This document shows, one piece after another, positions 1-8,948 of a DNA stretch of 51,807 bases. Within the stretch, counting starts at the first letter, position 1. Every line of letters starts with the position of its first letter. The notes under the pieces are model-generated. The model did no database searches. It was given only the letters and a program-made list of their open reading frames with translations, and had not been told where the DNA came from. The position numbers were made by a program, and so were the translations under genes. The stretch comes from DASXSB01 sp036506275 (GTDB taxonomy: Bacteria; Methylomirabilota; Methylomirabilia; Rokubacteriales; CSP1-6), in assembly GCA_036506275.1 (NCBI GenBank), contig DASXSB010000017.1, forward strand, positions 1 to 51,807. The letters are read 5' to 3'.

Positions 1-1
1 C

Positions 2-349
2 GGCGCCGGCAAGGTGCAGATGAACGACTTCCACTTCGTGATGGGAGTCAACAAGGCGAGCCCCAAGCTGATGCTGGCGTGCGCCAACGGCGAGCACATC
101 AAGAAGGCCGTGCTCACGTGCCGCAAGGCGGGCAAGGAAGCGCAGGAGTTCCTGAAGGTGACGATGTCGGATCTGCTGGTGTCGTCGTACCAGACGTCGG
201 GTTCCGGGCATGCGGACATCCTGCCCACCGACCAGATCGCGCTGAACTACTCCAAGATCGAATTCGAGTACAAGGAGCAGAAGGCCGACGGGACGCTCGG
301 CGGGGCCGTGAAGGCCGGCTGGGACGTCAAGGCCAACAAGGCCGTCTAG
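2..349 (+). CDS. hcp: Hcp, T6SS inner-tube protein (5' truncated)
   Basis: Hcp forms the stacked hexameric rings of the T6SS inner tube, which is fired out of the cell and can carry small effectors. About 115 C-terminal residues are visible and the reading frame is open to the window edge, so the true start lies upstream; the GTG at 14 is internal. Family features visible are the MNDFHFVM segment, the central KAVLTCRKAG strand, the DLLVSSYQTSGSG segment and the SKIEFEY motif with a WDVKANK ending typical of Hcp tails. It is followed by a very strong hairpin and then tssE, which fits a separately boosted, abundant structural product. The only uncertainty is the missing N-terminus. Confidence 0.93.
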   Translation, partial: GAGKVQMNDFHFVMGVNKASPKLMLACANGEHIKKAVLTCRKAGKEAQEFLKVTMSDLLVSSYQTSGSGHADILPTDQIALNYSKIEFEYKEQKADGTLGGAVKAGWDVKANKAV

Positions 350-363
350 CACGACGGCGGTCT

Positions 364-397
364 CAGGCCCGGGGCGCCTCCTGGCGCCCCGGGCCTG
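364..397 (+). terminator. Perfect 15-bp hairpin downstream of hcp
   Basis: Two perfectly complementary 15-nt arms (364-378 and 383-397) flank a TCCT loop, 14 nt after the hcp stop. There is no run of T after it, so it is either a weak or factor-assisted terminator, or a 3' stabiliser that keeps hcp mRNA more abundant than the downstream baseplate genes. Confidence 0.6.
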
Positions 398-471
398 GCG
401 GCGGGCGTGGTCCTTAACGGGGGGCCACGCCGAGATGTAAACTACCCCACTTGCACGGAAAGGGGCCACGG

Positions 472-963
472 ATGCCGAGGTCGGATCGCGAGGTCAACAT
501 CGTACCGTCACTGCTCGATCGCCTTCTCGACGACGCTCCTGCGCAATCGCAGGAGCCGGTGCCGAGTCGATCGCAGAACGTCCGCGGCTTGAAGGCGTCC
601 GTCGCGCGGGATCTGGAGGCATTGCTCAACACCCGCCGCGAGACCCTCGACGAGCTCGCTGCCGACTGGACGGAAACGAGGACCTCGCTCCTGACCTACG
701 GCCTTCCCGACTTCACGGCGTACAGCCTCCTCGGCGAGAAGGACCGCGCCCGCATCCGTCGCACGCTCGAGGAAGCCATCGCGGCCTTCGAGCCGCGGCT
801 GGAGCGCGTGCACATCACGCTCGACTCTGCGCGCGAGCACGATCGCGCGCTGCGCTTCCGCGTGGACGGGCTCCTGCGCGTGGATCCGTCGCCGGAGCCG
901 GTGACGTTCGACACGGTTCTCCAGCTCCCGACCCAGCAGTACGTCGTGAGAGGCGACGACTGA
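472..963 (+). CDS. tssE: TssE, T6SS baseplate gp25-like protein
   Basis: TssE is the small gp25-like wedge protein of the T6SS baseplate that helps initiate sheath assembly. The product is about 163 aa. The N-terminal signature VPSLLDRLLDD, the central LLTYGLPDFTAYSL segment and the C-terminal DGLLRVDPSPEPVTFDT segment fit the family. The ATG at 472 is chosen over the in-frame TTG at 451 because a GGAAAGG ribosome site lies just before it and the family start aligns there. Its TGA overlaps the tssF ATG by one base (TGATG), so the two are translationally coupled. It is the first gene of the tssE-F-G-clpV-vgrG run. Confidence 0.93.
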   Translation: MPRSDREVNIVPSLLDRLLDDAPAQSQEPVPSRSQNVRGLKASVARDLEALLNTRRETLDELAADWTETRTSLLTYGLPDFTAYSLLGEKDRARIRRTLEEAIAAFEPRLERVHITLDSAREHDRALRFRVDGLLRVDPSPEPVTFDTVLQLPTQQYVVRGDD

Positions 964-2777
964 TGCCCGACGATCTCCTTACATACTACGAGCGCGAGCT
1001 CACGTTCCTCCGCCAGCTCGGCGCCGATTTCGCGACGAAGTATCCGAAGATCGCGAGCCGGCTCCTTCTGGAGGCGGACAAGTGCGAGGACCCCCACGTG
1101 GAGCGGCTGCTCCAGGGCGTGGCCTTCCTCGCCGCCCGCGTCCACCACAAGATCGACGACGAGTTTCCGGAGCTCACGGATTCGCTGCTGAGCGTCCTCT
1201 ATCCCCACTTCCTGGCGCCGATCCCGTCGATGGCGATCGTGCAGTTCGTGCCCGCCTCCGGCCAGGGCAAGGTGACGACGCCGTTCCGGATTCCGCGCGG
1301 GGCGACGGTGTTCTCGCAGCCGGTGGGCGGCACGCCCTGCCGTTTCCGGACCGCGTACCCGGTGACCTTGTGGCCGGTGGAGGTGGTGTCGGCTCAGCTC
1401 GACTCCGCCGATCGCCTTGGCGCCTCCGCGAAGGCGGCGGCCGTGATCCGCGTCGGGCTGCGCTGTGTGGGGGGCGCGACGTTTTCCGAGCTCGCTCCCG
1501 ATTCCCTCCGCTTTTTCCTGCACGGCGAGGCGACGCTCGCGCATGCTCTCTACGAGCTGATCTTCAACTCGTGCGTGGAGGTCCAGTTCCGCACGCCGCG
1601 CGACCGGCGGGGACCGGCGCCGGTGGTGCTCTCGCCGCGCGCCTTGCGCTCCGTGGGGTTCGCCGCCGACGAAGGGATGCTGCCCTATCCGCCGCGATCG
1701 TTCCTCGGCTATCGGTTGCTCCAGGAATACTTCGCGTTGCCGGAGAAGTTCCTGTTCGTCGACGTCACCCAGCTCGACCGCGCGGCCGCGGCCGGGTTCG
1801 GCAGCGACCTCGAGCTGATGATCTTCCTCGATCGCATGCCGCGCCTCGAGCAAGCGATCACGCCGTCGGCGTTCCGCCTCGGCTGCAGCCCTGTCGTCAA
1901 CCTCTTCGAGCAAGTGGCGGAGCCGATTCGGCTGAGCCAGGCGCAGACGGAGTACCGCGTGGTTCCCGACGTCCGGCGGCAGGAGACCACCGAGGTCTAC
2001 ACGGTCGATTCGGTGGTATCGAGCTCGCCCACCAGCCCCGACACGGTGGAGTTCCAGCCCTTCTACTCGTTCAAGCACGCCATCGATCGCGACCGTCATC
2101 GTGCGTTCTGGTACGGAACGCGGCGGCCGTCGCCGCGGAAGGGTGACACGGGCACCGAGGTCCACCTGTCGCTCGTGGATCTGAACTTCCAGCCCACCGT
2201 TCCCGCGGTGGAGACGCTGCTCATCACCGCCACCTGCACCAATCGCGATCTGCCGGGGAAGCTGCCGTTCGGCGGTGACCGGGGCGACTTCGATCTGGAA
2301 GGAGCGGCGCCCCTCGCGCGCATCCGCTGCCTCACGAAGCCGACGGTGACGCTGCGGCCACCCCTCCGCCGCGGCGCGCAGTGGCGGCTCATCTCGCATC
2401 TTTCCCTCAACTACCTCTCCGTCGCGGAAGGCGGGCGGGAGGCGCTGCGGGAGATCCTCGCCCTCTACGACGTCTCCGACTCCGCGGTGGTGCGGCAGCA
2501 GATCGCCGGCATCACCGACGTCAAGAGCCGCCGGGTGGTGGCGCGGCCGGCGTCGATGCCGTGGAACGGATTCTGCCGCGGCGTCGAGGTCACGGTGACC
2601 TTCGACGAGGACAAGTACGTGGGGAGCGGCGTGTTCCTCTTCGCATCCGTCCTCGAGACGTTCCTCGGCCTCTACGCGTCCCTCAACTCGTTCACGCAGC
2701 TCATTGCGCGCACCGAACAGCGTCGGGAGCCCTTGAAACGATGGCCGCCGAGAGCAGGCGAACAGATCCTCCTCTAG
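963..2777 (+). CDS. tssF: TssF, T6SS baseplate protein
   Basis: TssF (VasA, DUF879) is the main wedge component of the T6SS baseplate and works with TssG, TssE and TssK around the VgrG spike. The 604-aa length fits the family. The N-terminus is diagnostic: YYERELTFLRQLG, followed by KYPKIASRL and the DPHVERLLQGVAFL segment and a DEFPELTDSLL motif. The C-terminal part contains the conserved GVFLFASVLETFLGLY segment. The start codon overlaps the tssE stop, and the end overlaps the tssG start by 37 bp, so the three baseplate genes are tightly coupled. The family call is secure. Confidence 0.96.
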   Translation: MPDDLLTYYERELTFLRQLGADFATKYPKIASRLLLEADKCEDPHVERLLQGVAFLAARVHHKIDDEFPELTDSLLSVLYPHFLAPIPSMAIVQFVPASGQGKVTTPFRIPRGATVFSQPVGGTPCRFRTAYPVTLWPVEVVSAQLDSADRLGASAKAAAVIRVGLRCVGGATFSELAPDSLRFFLHGEATLAHALYELIFNSCVEVQFRTPRDRRGPAPVVLSPRALRSVGFAADEGMLPYPPRSFLGYRLLQEYFALPEKFLFVDVTQLDRAAAAGFGSDLELMIFLDRMPRLEQAITPSAFRLGCSPVVNLFEQVAEPIRLSQAQTEYRVVPDVRRQETTEVYTVDSVVSSSPTSPDTVEFQPFYSFKHAIDRDRHRAFWYGTRRPSPRKGDTGTEVHLSLVDLNFQPTVPAVETLLITATCTNRDLPGKLPFGGDRGDFDLEGAAPLARIRCLTKPTVTLRPPLRRGAQWRLISHLSLNYLSVAEGGREALREILALYDVSDSAVVRQQIAGITDVKSRRVVARPASMPWNGFCRGVEVTVTFDEDKYVGSGVFLFASVLETFLGLYASLNSFTQLIARTEQRREPLKRWPPRAGEQILL

Positions 2778-3835
2778 ACCGCACGCTGTTCGAAGAGTCG
2801 TACCGCTTCGACTTCTTCCAGGCGGTGCGGCTCCTCGAGCGGCTGTACGCGGACCGGCAGCCCGTCGGGCGCGACGCCGCCCCCGCGCAGGAAGTGGTGC
2901 GCTTCGGCGCCCATCTCTCGCTGAGCTTCCCGCCCAGCGAGATCTATGACCTCGCGCCGTCGGCGGACGGCACCACGCCGGCGCGGATGACGGTGGCGTT
3001 CCTCGGGCTCACGGGACCGCACGGGGTGCTGCCGCGCCACTACACGGAGCTCCTGCTCGAACGCGCCCGCCTGAAAGACCACACGCTCCGCGATTTCCTG
3101 GACCTCTTCAACCATCGCCTCACGTCGCTCTTTTTCCGGGCGTGGGAGAAGTACCGGGTTGCCATCGGCTACGAGCGCGCGGCCACGCGCAAGGAAGGCT
3201 ACGATCCGTTCTCGCTCGCGCTCTTCGACCTCATCGGGCTCGGCACGGCGGGTCTGCGCGGCCGGCTCCAGGTCGACGACGACGCCTTCCTTTATTATGC
3301 GGGGCTGCTCGCCCAGCAGCCGCGCTCGGCGACGGCGCTCGCGGGCATGCTCACGGACTACCTCGGGGTCCCCGCCCACGTGGTGCAGCTGCGCGGCCGA
3401 TGGCTGCCGCTGCCGGCGGAGAGCTATTCGCGACTGGCCTCGCCGGACCCGAGGAGCGGTCTTCTGCGTGAGGACGCCAACAACGTCCTCGGCGTGAACG
3501 CGCTCATCGGCAGCCGCGTCTGGGATCAGCAGGCGGGCTTCCGGCTGCGCCTGGGGCCGCTGACGTTTGCCGAGCTCTCGGATCTCCTGCCGTCGGGCGA
3601 CGTCTTCCGCGCGTACGTGCAGCTGGCGCGCTTCTTCGTCGGTCAGGAATTCGACTTCGACGTGCAGCTCGTGCTGAAGGCGGCGGAGGTGCCGGGATGC
3701 CGGCTCGGTGACGAGAGCGCGCGGGCGCCGCGGCTGGGCTGGTCGACATGGCTCAAGACGGAACCATTCTCGCGCGATGCCGAGGACCCGATCCTCGGCG
3801 GGCGCCTGACCGAAATCGGGGCGCTGCCGGCATGA
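2741..3835 (+). CDS. tssG: TssG, T6SS baseplate protein
   Basis: TssG (VasB, DUF1305) pairs with two TssF copies in each T6SS baseplate wedge. The product is about 364 aa, normal for the family. Visible markers are the N-terminal YRFDFFQAVRLLERLY motif, the FLGLTGPHGVLPRHYTELLLER segment (the classic G-PhGvLP-hYte signature) and FLDLFNHRLTSLFFRAWEKYR. The ATG at 2741 is used because homology begins there; the open frame extends far upstream only as a shadow of tssF. It overlaps tssF by 37 bp and is followed after 28 bp by clpV, consistent with one transcript. Confidence 0.95.
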   Translation: MAAESRRTDPPLDRTLFEESYRFDFFQAVRLLERLYADRQPVGRDAAPAQEVVRFGAHLSLSFPPSEIYDLAPSADGTTPARMTVAFLGLTGPHGVLPRHYTELLLERARLKDHTLRDFLDLFNHRLTSLFFRAWEKYRVAIGYERAATRKEGYDPFSLALFDLIGLGTAGLRGRLQVDDDAFLYYAGLLAQQPRSATALAGMLTDYLGVPAHVVQLRGRWLPLPAESYSRLASPDPRSGLLREDANNVLGVNALIGSRVWDQQAGFRLRLGPLTFAELSDLLPSGDVFRAYVQLARFFVGQEFDFDVQLVLKAAEVPGCRLGDESARAPRLGWSTWLKTEPFSRDAEDPILGGRLTEIGALPA

Positions 3836-3863
3836 GGCGGAGCGAGCCCGGGGGGGAGCGACG

Positions 3864-6530
3864 ATGAACGTCAGCCTGAAGGCCCTGATCGGCAAGCTGA
3901 ACGATACCTGCCGCAGCGCGCTCGAAGCGGCGGCCGGTCTCTGCTTGACGCGCACGCACTACGACGTCGACATCGAGCATCTGTTCCTGAAGCTGGCCGA
4001 GGTGCCCGACGGCGACGTCACGCGCATCCTGCGTCACTACGGCGTCGACAACACGCGGCTGGTGAGCGATCTCACGCGCGCGCTCGATCGCCTGAAGACC
4101 GGCAACACGCGCACGCCCGCGCTCTCGCCGCGGCTCCCGCGTCTGTTCAGCGAGGCGTGGACGACGGCGTCCATCGAGTACGGCGCCCCGCGACTGCGCT
4201 CGGGCCACCTGCTCTTCGCGCTCCTCGCCAACGACGAGCTCGGCCTCCTCGCCCGTGAAGCGTCCGCCGAGTTCAAGAAGGTGTCGGTCGAGGACCTCAA
4301 GACGCGGCTCGGCGATCTCGTCGCGGGCGGTGTCGAGGACAAGGGCGAAGCCGCCGCCGCCGTGACCGACGCCGGCAGGCCGCGGGCGGCCGGCGCGACC
4401 GCGACGCCGGGGCTCGACCAGTACACGATCGACCTCACCGGGCGCGCGCGGGCGGGCGAGATCGACCCCGTGCTCGGACGCGACTTCGAGGTACGCCAGC
4501 TCGTCGACATCCTGACCCGCCGGCGCCAGAACAATCCGATCCTCACCGGCGAAGCCGGCGTCGGGAAGACGGCGGTGGTGGAAGGCCTCGCCCTCCGCAT
4601 CGTGGCCGGGGACGTGCCCACGCCCCTCAAGAACGTGAGCCTGCGCGTGCTCGACCTCGCCCTCCTCCAGGCGGGCGCGGGCGTGCGCGGCGAGTTCGAG
4701 AATCGCTTGAAGTCGGTGATCTCGGAAGTGAAGGCGTCCCCGCAGCCGGTGATCCTCTTCATCGACGAGGCGCACACGATGATCGGCGCCGGCGGCCAGG
4801 CGGGCCAGGGCGACGCCGCCAACCTCCTCAAGCCCGCCCTCGCCCGCGGCGAGCTGCGGACGATCGCCGCCACCACGTGGTCCGAGTACAAGAAGTACTT
4901 CGAGAAGGACGCCGCCCTCGCGCGTCGCTTCCAGGTGGTGAAGGTGGAAGAGCCGACGGAGGCGCAGGCGCTCGGGATGATGCGCGGCCTCGTGGGGACG
5001 CTCGAGCGCCACCACAACGTCCGCATCCTGGACGAGGCGATGGACGCGGCCGTGAAGCTGTCCCATCGCTACATCTCGGGCCGCCAGCTTCCCGACAAGG
5101 CGGTGAGCGTGCTCGACACCGCGTGCGCGCGCGTCGCCCTCGGCCAGATGGCGAGTCCGCCCGCGGTCGAAGACGCGCGCCGGCGCATCGGGCTTCTCGA
5201 CACGGAGATCCGGATCCTGGAGCGCGAGAGCGCCGCCGGCGCCGACTATCGCGAGCGCCTCGACGCCCTCGTGGCGGAGAAGACGAGCACGGAGACCCGC
5301 CTCGCGGAGCTGGAGGCGCGCTGGAAGGAGGAGAGCCGGATCATCGGCGAGCTTCGGACCGCGCGTCAGAAGCTGGAGGCGCACGCGACGGTGGGGCCGT
5401 CGGGGACGGCTGCCGACGGCCGCCTCCCCGACGACGAAGTCCAGCGGCTCCGGGCCGACCTTGCCCGCCTCAACGGTGAGCTGACGCGGGTGCAGGGAGA
5501 GACGCCGCTCATGCAGGCGTGCGTGGAAGCGCAGACGATCGCGGAGGTCGTCTCGGGGTGGACGGGCATCCCGGTGGGCAAGGTCGTGAAGGACGAGATC
5601 CACACCGTACTCGCGCTCAAGGATCACCTCGAGCAGCGCATCATCGGCCAGTCCCACGCGCTGGAGGCCATCAGCCAGCGCATCCGGACCGCGCGCGCCA
5701 AGCTCGAGGACCCGCGCCGGCCCACCGCCGTCTTCCTGCTCGTGGGCCCGAGCGGCGTGGGCAAGACGGAAACCGCGCTCACGCTCGCGGATGTCCTCTA
5801 CGGCGGCGAGCGGAACATGGTCACCATCAACATGTCGGAGTACCAGGAGGCGCATACGGTGTCGGGGCTGAAGGGCTCGCCGCCCGGCTACGTCGGGTAC
5901 GGCGAGGGCGGCGTGCTCACGGAGGCGGTGCGGCGGCGGCCGTACAGCGTCGTCCTCCTCGACGAGATCGAGAAGGCGCACACCGACGTCATCGAGCTCT
6001 TCTACCAGGTCTTCGACAAGGGTGTGCTGGAGGACGCGGAAGGGCGCGAGATCGACTTCAAGAACACGCTCATCATCATGACCTCGAACGTGGGCACGGA
6101 CCGCGTGATGAAGCTGGCCGCCGATCCCGAGAAGCGGCCCGATCCGGAAGCGCTGGCGGACGCCCTCCGCGGCGATCTCCTGCGCGTGTTCAAGCCCGCC
6201 TTCCTCGGGCGCGTGATCGTGGTGCCCTACTACCCGATCAGCGACGATGCCTTGCTGAAGATCATCGAGCTGCAGCTCGGCCGCATCAAGACGCGCCTGC
6301 AGCAGAACAACCGGACCCAGTTCACGTACGACGAAGCGGTGGTGACGGAGATCGCGCGGCGCTGCACCGAGGTGGAAAGCGGGGCGCGCAACGTCGATCA
6401 CATTCTGACGCGCACGCTCCTGCCCGAGATCTCGCGCGAGTTCCTGGCGCGGATGGCGGCGGGGGACAGCGTGGAGCGGGTGCACGTGGGGGTGTCGGAG
6501 GCGGGAGAGTTCCGGTATGAGATCGCCTGA
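3864..6530 (+). CDS. clpV: ClpV (TssH), T6SS sheath-disassembly AAA+ ATPase
   Basis: ClpV is the cytoplasmic AAA+ ATPase that unfolds contracted TssB/TssC sheaths so that subunits can be reused. The 888 aa include an N-terminal Clp-repeat domain (about residues 1-160), a first ATPase module with Walker A GEAGVGKT near residue 229 and Walker B-like FIDEAHTMIGAGG, a coiled middle region (about 410-540), and a second module with GPSGVGKT near residue 628 and LLDEIEKAH. The position between tssG and vgrG distinguishes it from ClpB, as does the Clp-N form typical of ClpV. A GGGGGGAG ribosome site precedes the ATG. It should interact with TssC, which is encoded outside the window. Confidence 0.95.
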   Translation: MNVSLKALIGKLNDTCRSALEAAAGLCLTRTHYDVDIEHLFLKLAEVPDGDVTRILRHYGVDNTRLVSDLTRALDRLKTGNTRTPALSPRLPRLFSEAWTTASIEYGAPRLRSGHLLFALLANDELGLLAREASAEFKKVSVEDLKTRLGDLVAGGVEDKGEAAAAVTDAGRPRAAGATATPGLDQYTIDLTGRARAGEIDPVLGRDFEVRQLVDILTRRRQNNPILTGEAGVGKTAVVEGLALRIVAGDVPTPLKNVSLRVLDLALLQAGAGVRGEFENRLKSVISEVKASPQPVILFIDEAHTMIGAGGQAGQGDAANLLKPALARGELRTIAATTWSEYKKYFEKDAALARRFQVVKVEEPTEAQALGMMRGLVGTLERHHNVRILDEAMDAAVKLSHRYISGRQLPDKAVSVLDTACARVALGQMASPPAVEDARRRIGLLDTEIRILERESAAGADYRERLDALVAEKTSTETRLAELEARWKEESRIIGELRTARQKLEAHATVGPSGTAADGRLPDDEVQRLRADLARLNGELTRVQGETPLMQACVEAQTIAEVVSGWTGIPVGKVVKDEIHTVLALKDHLEQRIIGQSHALEAISQRIRTARAKLEDPRRPTAVFLLVGPSGVGKTETALTLADVLYGGERNMVTINMSEYQEAHTVSGLKGSPPGYVGYGEGGVLTEAVRRRPYSVVLLDEIEKAHTDVIELFYQVFDKGVLEDAEGREIDFKNTLIIMTSNVGTDRVMKLAADPEKRPDPEALADALRGDLLRVFKPAFLGRVIVVPYYPISDDALLKIIELQLGRIKTRLQQNNRTQFTYDEAVVTEIARRCTEVESGARNVDHILTRTLLPEISREFLARMAAGDSVERVHVGVSEAGEFRYEIA

Positions 6531-6554
6531 GCGCGGCGAAACGAGGGCGTAGAC

Positions 6555-8948
6555 ATGGCAACGTACGTACAGGCAGACCGACCGCTCGTGGTGAACACGC
6601 CGCTGGGCAAGGACGTGCTCCTCCTCGTCGGCTTCTCCGGCACCGAGGCGCTCTCCCAACTCTTCAGCTATCACCTCGACCTCCTCGCCGAGAACACGGC
6701 GACCGTTGCCTTCGACCGGCTCCTCGGCAGCAAGATCACCGTGGAGCTGGCCGTGCCCGATCGGAAGAAGCGGTACTTCAGCGGCATCTGCAACCGGGTG
6801 GTGGAGGGCGCGCGCGACAAGACGTTTACCTCCTACCGCATGGAGGTGGTGCCGCAGTTCTGGCTCCTCACCAAGCGCGCCCAGAGCCGGATCTTCCAGC
6901 AGAAGTCGGTGCCCGACATCTTGAAGGACGTGCTCACTGGGCTCGACGTGACGTACGAGATCCAGGGCAACTTCGCGCCTCGCGACTTCTGCGTGCAGTA
7001 CCGGGAGACGGACTTCAACTTCGCGAACCGGCTCATGGAGGAGGAGGGCATCTACTACTTCTTCAAGCACACCGCCGGCGGTCACACGATGGTGGTGGCC
7101 AACACGCCGCAGAGTCACCCCGACCTCCCCGACAAGAGCAAGATCATCTTCGAGGGTCTGGAGGGCGGCGTGCGCGACGAGGACCGCATCCACACCTGGG
7201 AGAAGGTGCAGGAGCTGCGCTCCGGGAAGTACACGCTGTGGGACCACTCCTTCGAGCTGCCCCACAAGAAGCTCGAGTCCGAGCAGACGATCCTCGACAG
7301 CGTGGCCGCCGGCAAGGTCACCCACAAGCTCAAGGTCGGGCGCAACGATCTCCTCGAGATCTACGACTATCCCGGCGAGTACGCGCAGCGCTTCGACGGC
7401 GTCGACCCCGGGGGCGCCGACAAGTCGAGCAACCTCCAGAAGATCTTCCAGGACAACGCGCGTACGACCAAGATCCGCATCGAGCAGGAGACCGTGCCCG
7501 GGCTCGTCATCAGCGGCGTCGGCGATTGCCGGCACTTCGTGAGTGGCTACAAGTTCCAGCTCGACCGCCACTTCAATGCCGACGGCGAGTATCTCCTCAC
7601 GTCCGTCTCCCACTCCGCGCGCATGCCCCACGAGTACCGCTCCGGGGACGGCGGCGGGTTCGTCTACCACAACAGCTTCATCTGCATCCCGTTCGGGGTG
7701 CCGTTCCGGCCCACCCGCGTCACGCCGAAGCCGGTGGTGCAGGGCACGCAGACGGCGGTGGTGGTGGGGCCGAGCGGGCAGGAGATCTTCACCGACAAGT
7801 ACGGGCGCGTGAAGGTGCAGTTCCACTGGGACCGCGAGGGCGAGTACAACGCCGACAGCTCGTGCTGGCTGCGCGTGGCCCAGAACATCGCGGGCAAGCG
7901 GTGGGGCATGGTCTTCATCCCGCGCATCGGGCAGGAAGTCATCGTCGCCTTCCAGGAGGGCGACCCCGACCAGCCCCTGGTGGTGGGCGGCGTCTACAAC
8001 GCCGACGAGATGCCCCCCTACACGCTGCCCGAGGAGAAGACGAAGACGGTGCTGTTCAAGTCCAACAGCACCCCCGACGGCCACGGCTTCAACGAGATCC
8101 GCATCGAGGACAAGAAGGGCGAGGAGCAGATCTTCGTCCACGGCGAGAAGGACGAGGACAAGCGGATCAAGAACGACCGCCGGGAATGGATCGGGCGCGA
8201 TCGCCACCTCATCGTCAAGCGCGACAAGGCGGAGGAAGTCGATCGCGACAAGCACGTCGTGGTCAAGCGCGATCGCGTGGAGGAGATCCAGCGCGACGAC
8301 AACCTCGCCGTCAAGGGCAAGCAGGCCATCGCCATCACCGGCTCGCACTCGCTCGCCGTGACGGGCGACGTCATCGAAGAGTTCAAGATGAACCACAGCG
8401 AGCAGGTGACGATGAACTATTACCTGAAGGGGATGAACGTCGTCCTCGAAGGGATGGTCGGTCTCACCATCAAGGTGGGCGGCAGCTTCATCACGCTCAA
8501 CGCCGCCGGCGTGCAGATCTCGGGGCCGATGGTGCTCATCAACAGCGGCGGCGCCGCCCTCCCCGGCAACCCGGGCGCGCTCGTGAGCCCGATGACGCCG
8601 CTGGTGGCGGAGATCGCCGACAACGCCGACCCCGGCAGCAAGGACAGCAGTTACAAGCAGCAGCGGGCCTCGAAGTCGCCCGACGAGCAGGCAGCGGCGG
8701 ACGCACCCTCGCACGATCCCACCAGCGAAGACAACAAGAAGAAGAAGTCGTGGATCGAGATCGAGCTGGTGGACACCAACAACATGCCGGTGCCGGGCGA
8801 GCGCTACCGGATCACGCTCCCCGACGGCACCACCCTCGCCGAAGGCACCACCGACGACAAGGGGCGCGCGCGCGTGGATGGCATCGATCCCGGCACGTGC
8901 AAGGTGACGTTCCCCGAGCTCGACGGCAGCGTGTGGGAGCCGAAGTGA
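6555..8948 (+). CDS. vgrG: VgrG (TssI), T6SS spike with C-terminal extension
   Basis: VgrG trimers cap the Hcp tube and carry effectors. The 797-aa protein has the gp27-like N-terminal region with the FCVQYRETDFNFANRLMEEE signature, the gp5 OB-fold (GRVKVQFHWDREG, with SCWLRVAQNIAGKRWG), and a long C-terminal beta-helix with repeats of the RDKHVVVKRDRVEEI type (about 540-620). After a hydrophilic linker the last 65 residues form an extra domain beginning WIEIELVDTNNMPVPGE, a beta-sandwich-like tail often seen on VgrG proteins that load a separately encoded effector. Its TGA overlaps the GTG of the next gene (GTGA), so spike and cargo are coupled. The loading role of the tail is inference. Confidence 0.95.
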   Translation: MATYVQADRPLVVNTPLGKDVLLLVGFSGTEALSQLFSYHLDLLAENTATVAFDRLLGSKITVELAVPDRKKRYFSGICNRVVEGARDKTFTSYRMEVVPQFWLLTKRAQSRIFQQKSVPDILKDVLTGLDVTYEIQGNFAPRDFCVQYRETDFNFANRLMEEEGIYYFFKHTAGGHTMVVANTPQSHPDLPDKSKIIFEGLEGGVRDEDRIHTWEKVQELRSGKYTLWDHSFELPHKKLESEQTILDSVAAGKVTHKLKVGRNDLLEIYDYPGEYAQRFDGVDPGGADKSSNLQKIFQDNARTTKIRIEQETVPGLVISGVGDCRHFVSGYKFQLDRHFNADGEYLLTSVSHSARMPHEYRSGDGGGFVYHNSFICIPFGVPFRPTRVTPKPVVQGTQTAVVVGPSGQEIFTDKYGRVKVQFHWDREGEYNADSSCWLRVAQNIAGKRWGMVFIPRIGQEVIVAFQEGDPDQPLVVGGVYNADEMPPYTLPEEKTKTVLFKSNSTPDGHGFNEIRIEDKKGEEQIFVHGEKDEDKRIKNDRREWIGRDRHLIVKRDKAEEVDRDKHVVVKRDRVEEIQRDDNLAVKGKQAIAITGSHSLAVTGDVIEEFKMNHSEQVTMNYYLKGMNVVLEGMVGLTIKVGGSFITLNAAGVQISGPMVLINSGGAALPGNPGALVSPMTPLVAEIADNADPGSKDSSYKQQRASKSPDEQAAADAPSHDPTSEDNKKKKSWIEIELVDTNNMPVPGERYRITLPDGTTLAEGTTDDKGRARVDGIDPGTCKVTFPELDGSVWEPK

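Noticed and set aside
3753..8714. 1653-aa open frame on the minus strand across clpV and vgrG
   Set aside because: It is antisense to genes with clear domains, is rich in Arg/His/Leu/Val in a repetitive way, and results from high GC at third positions.
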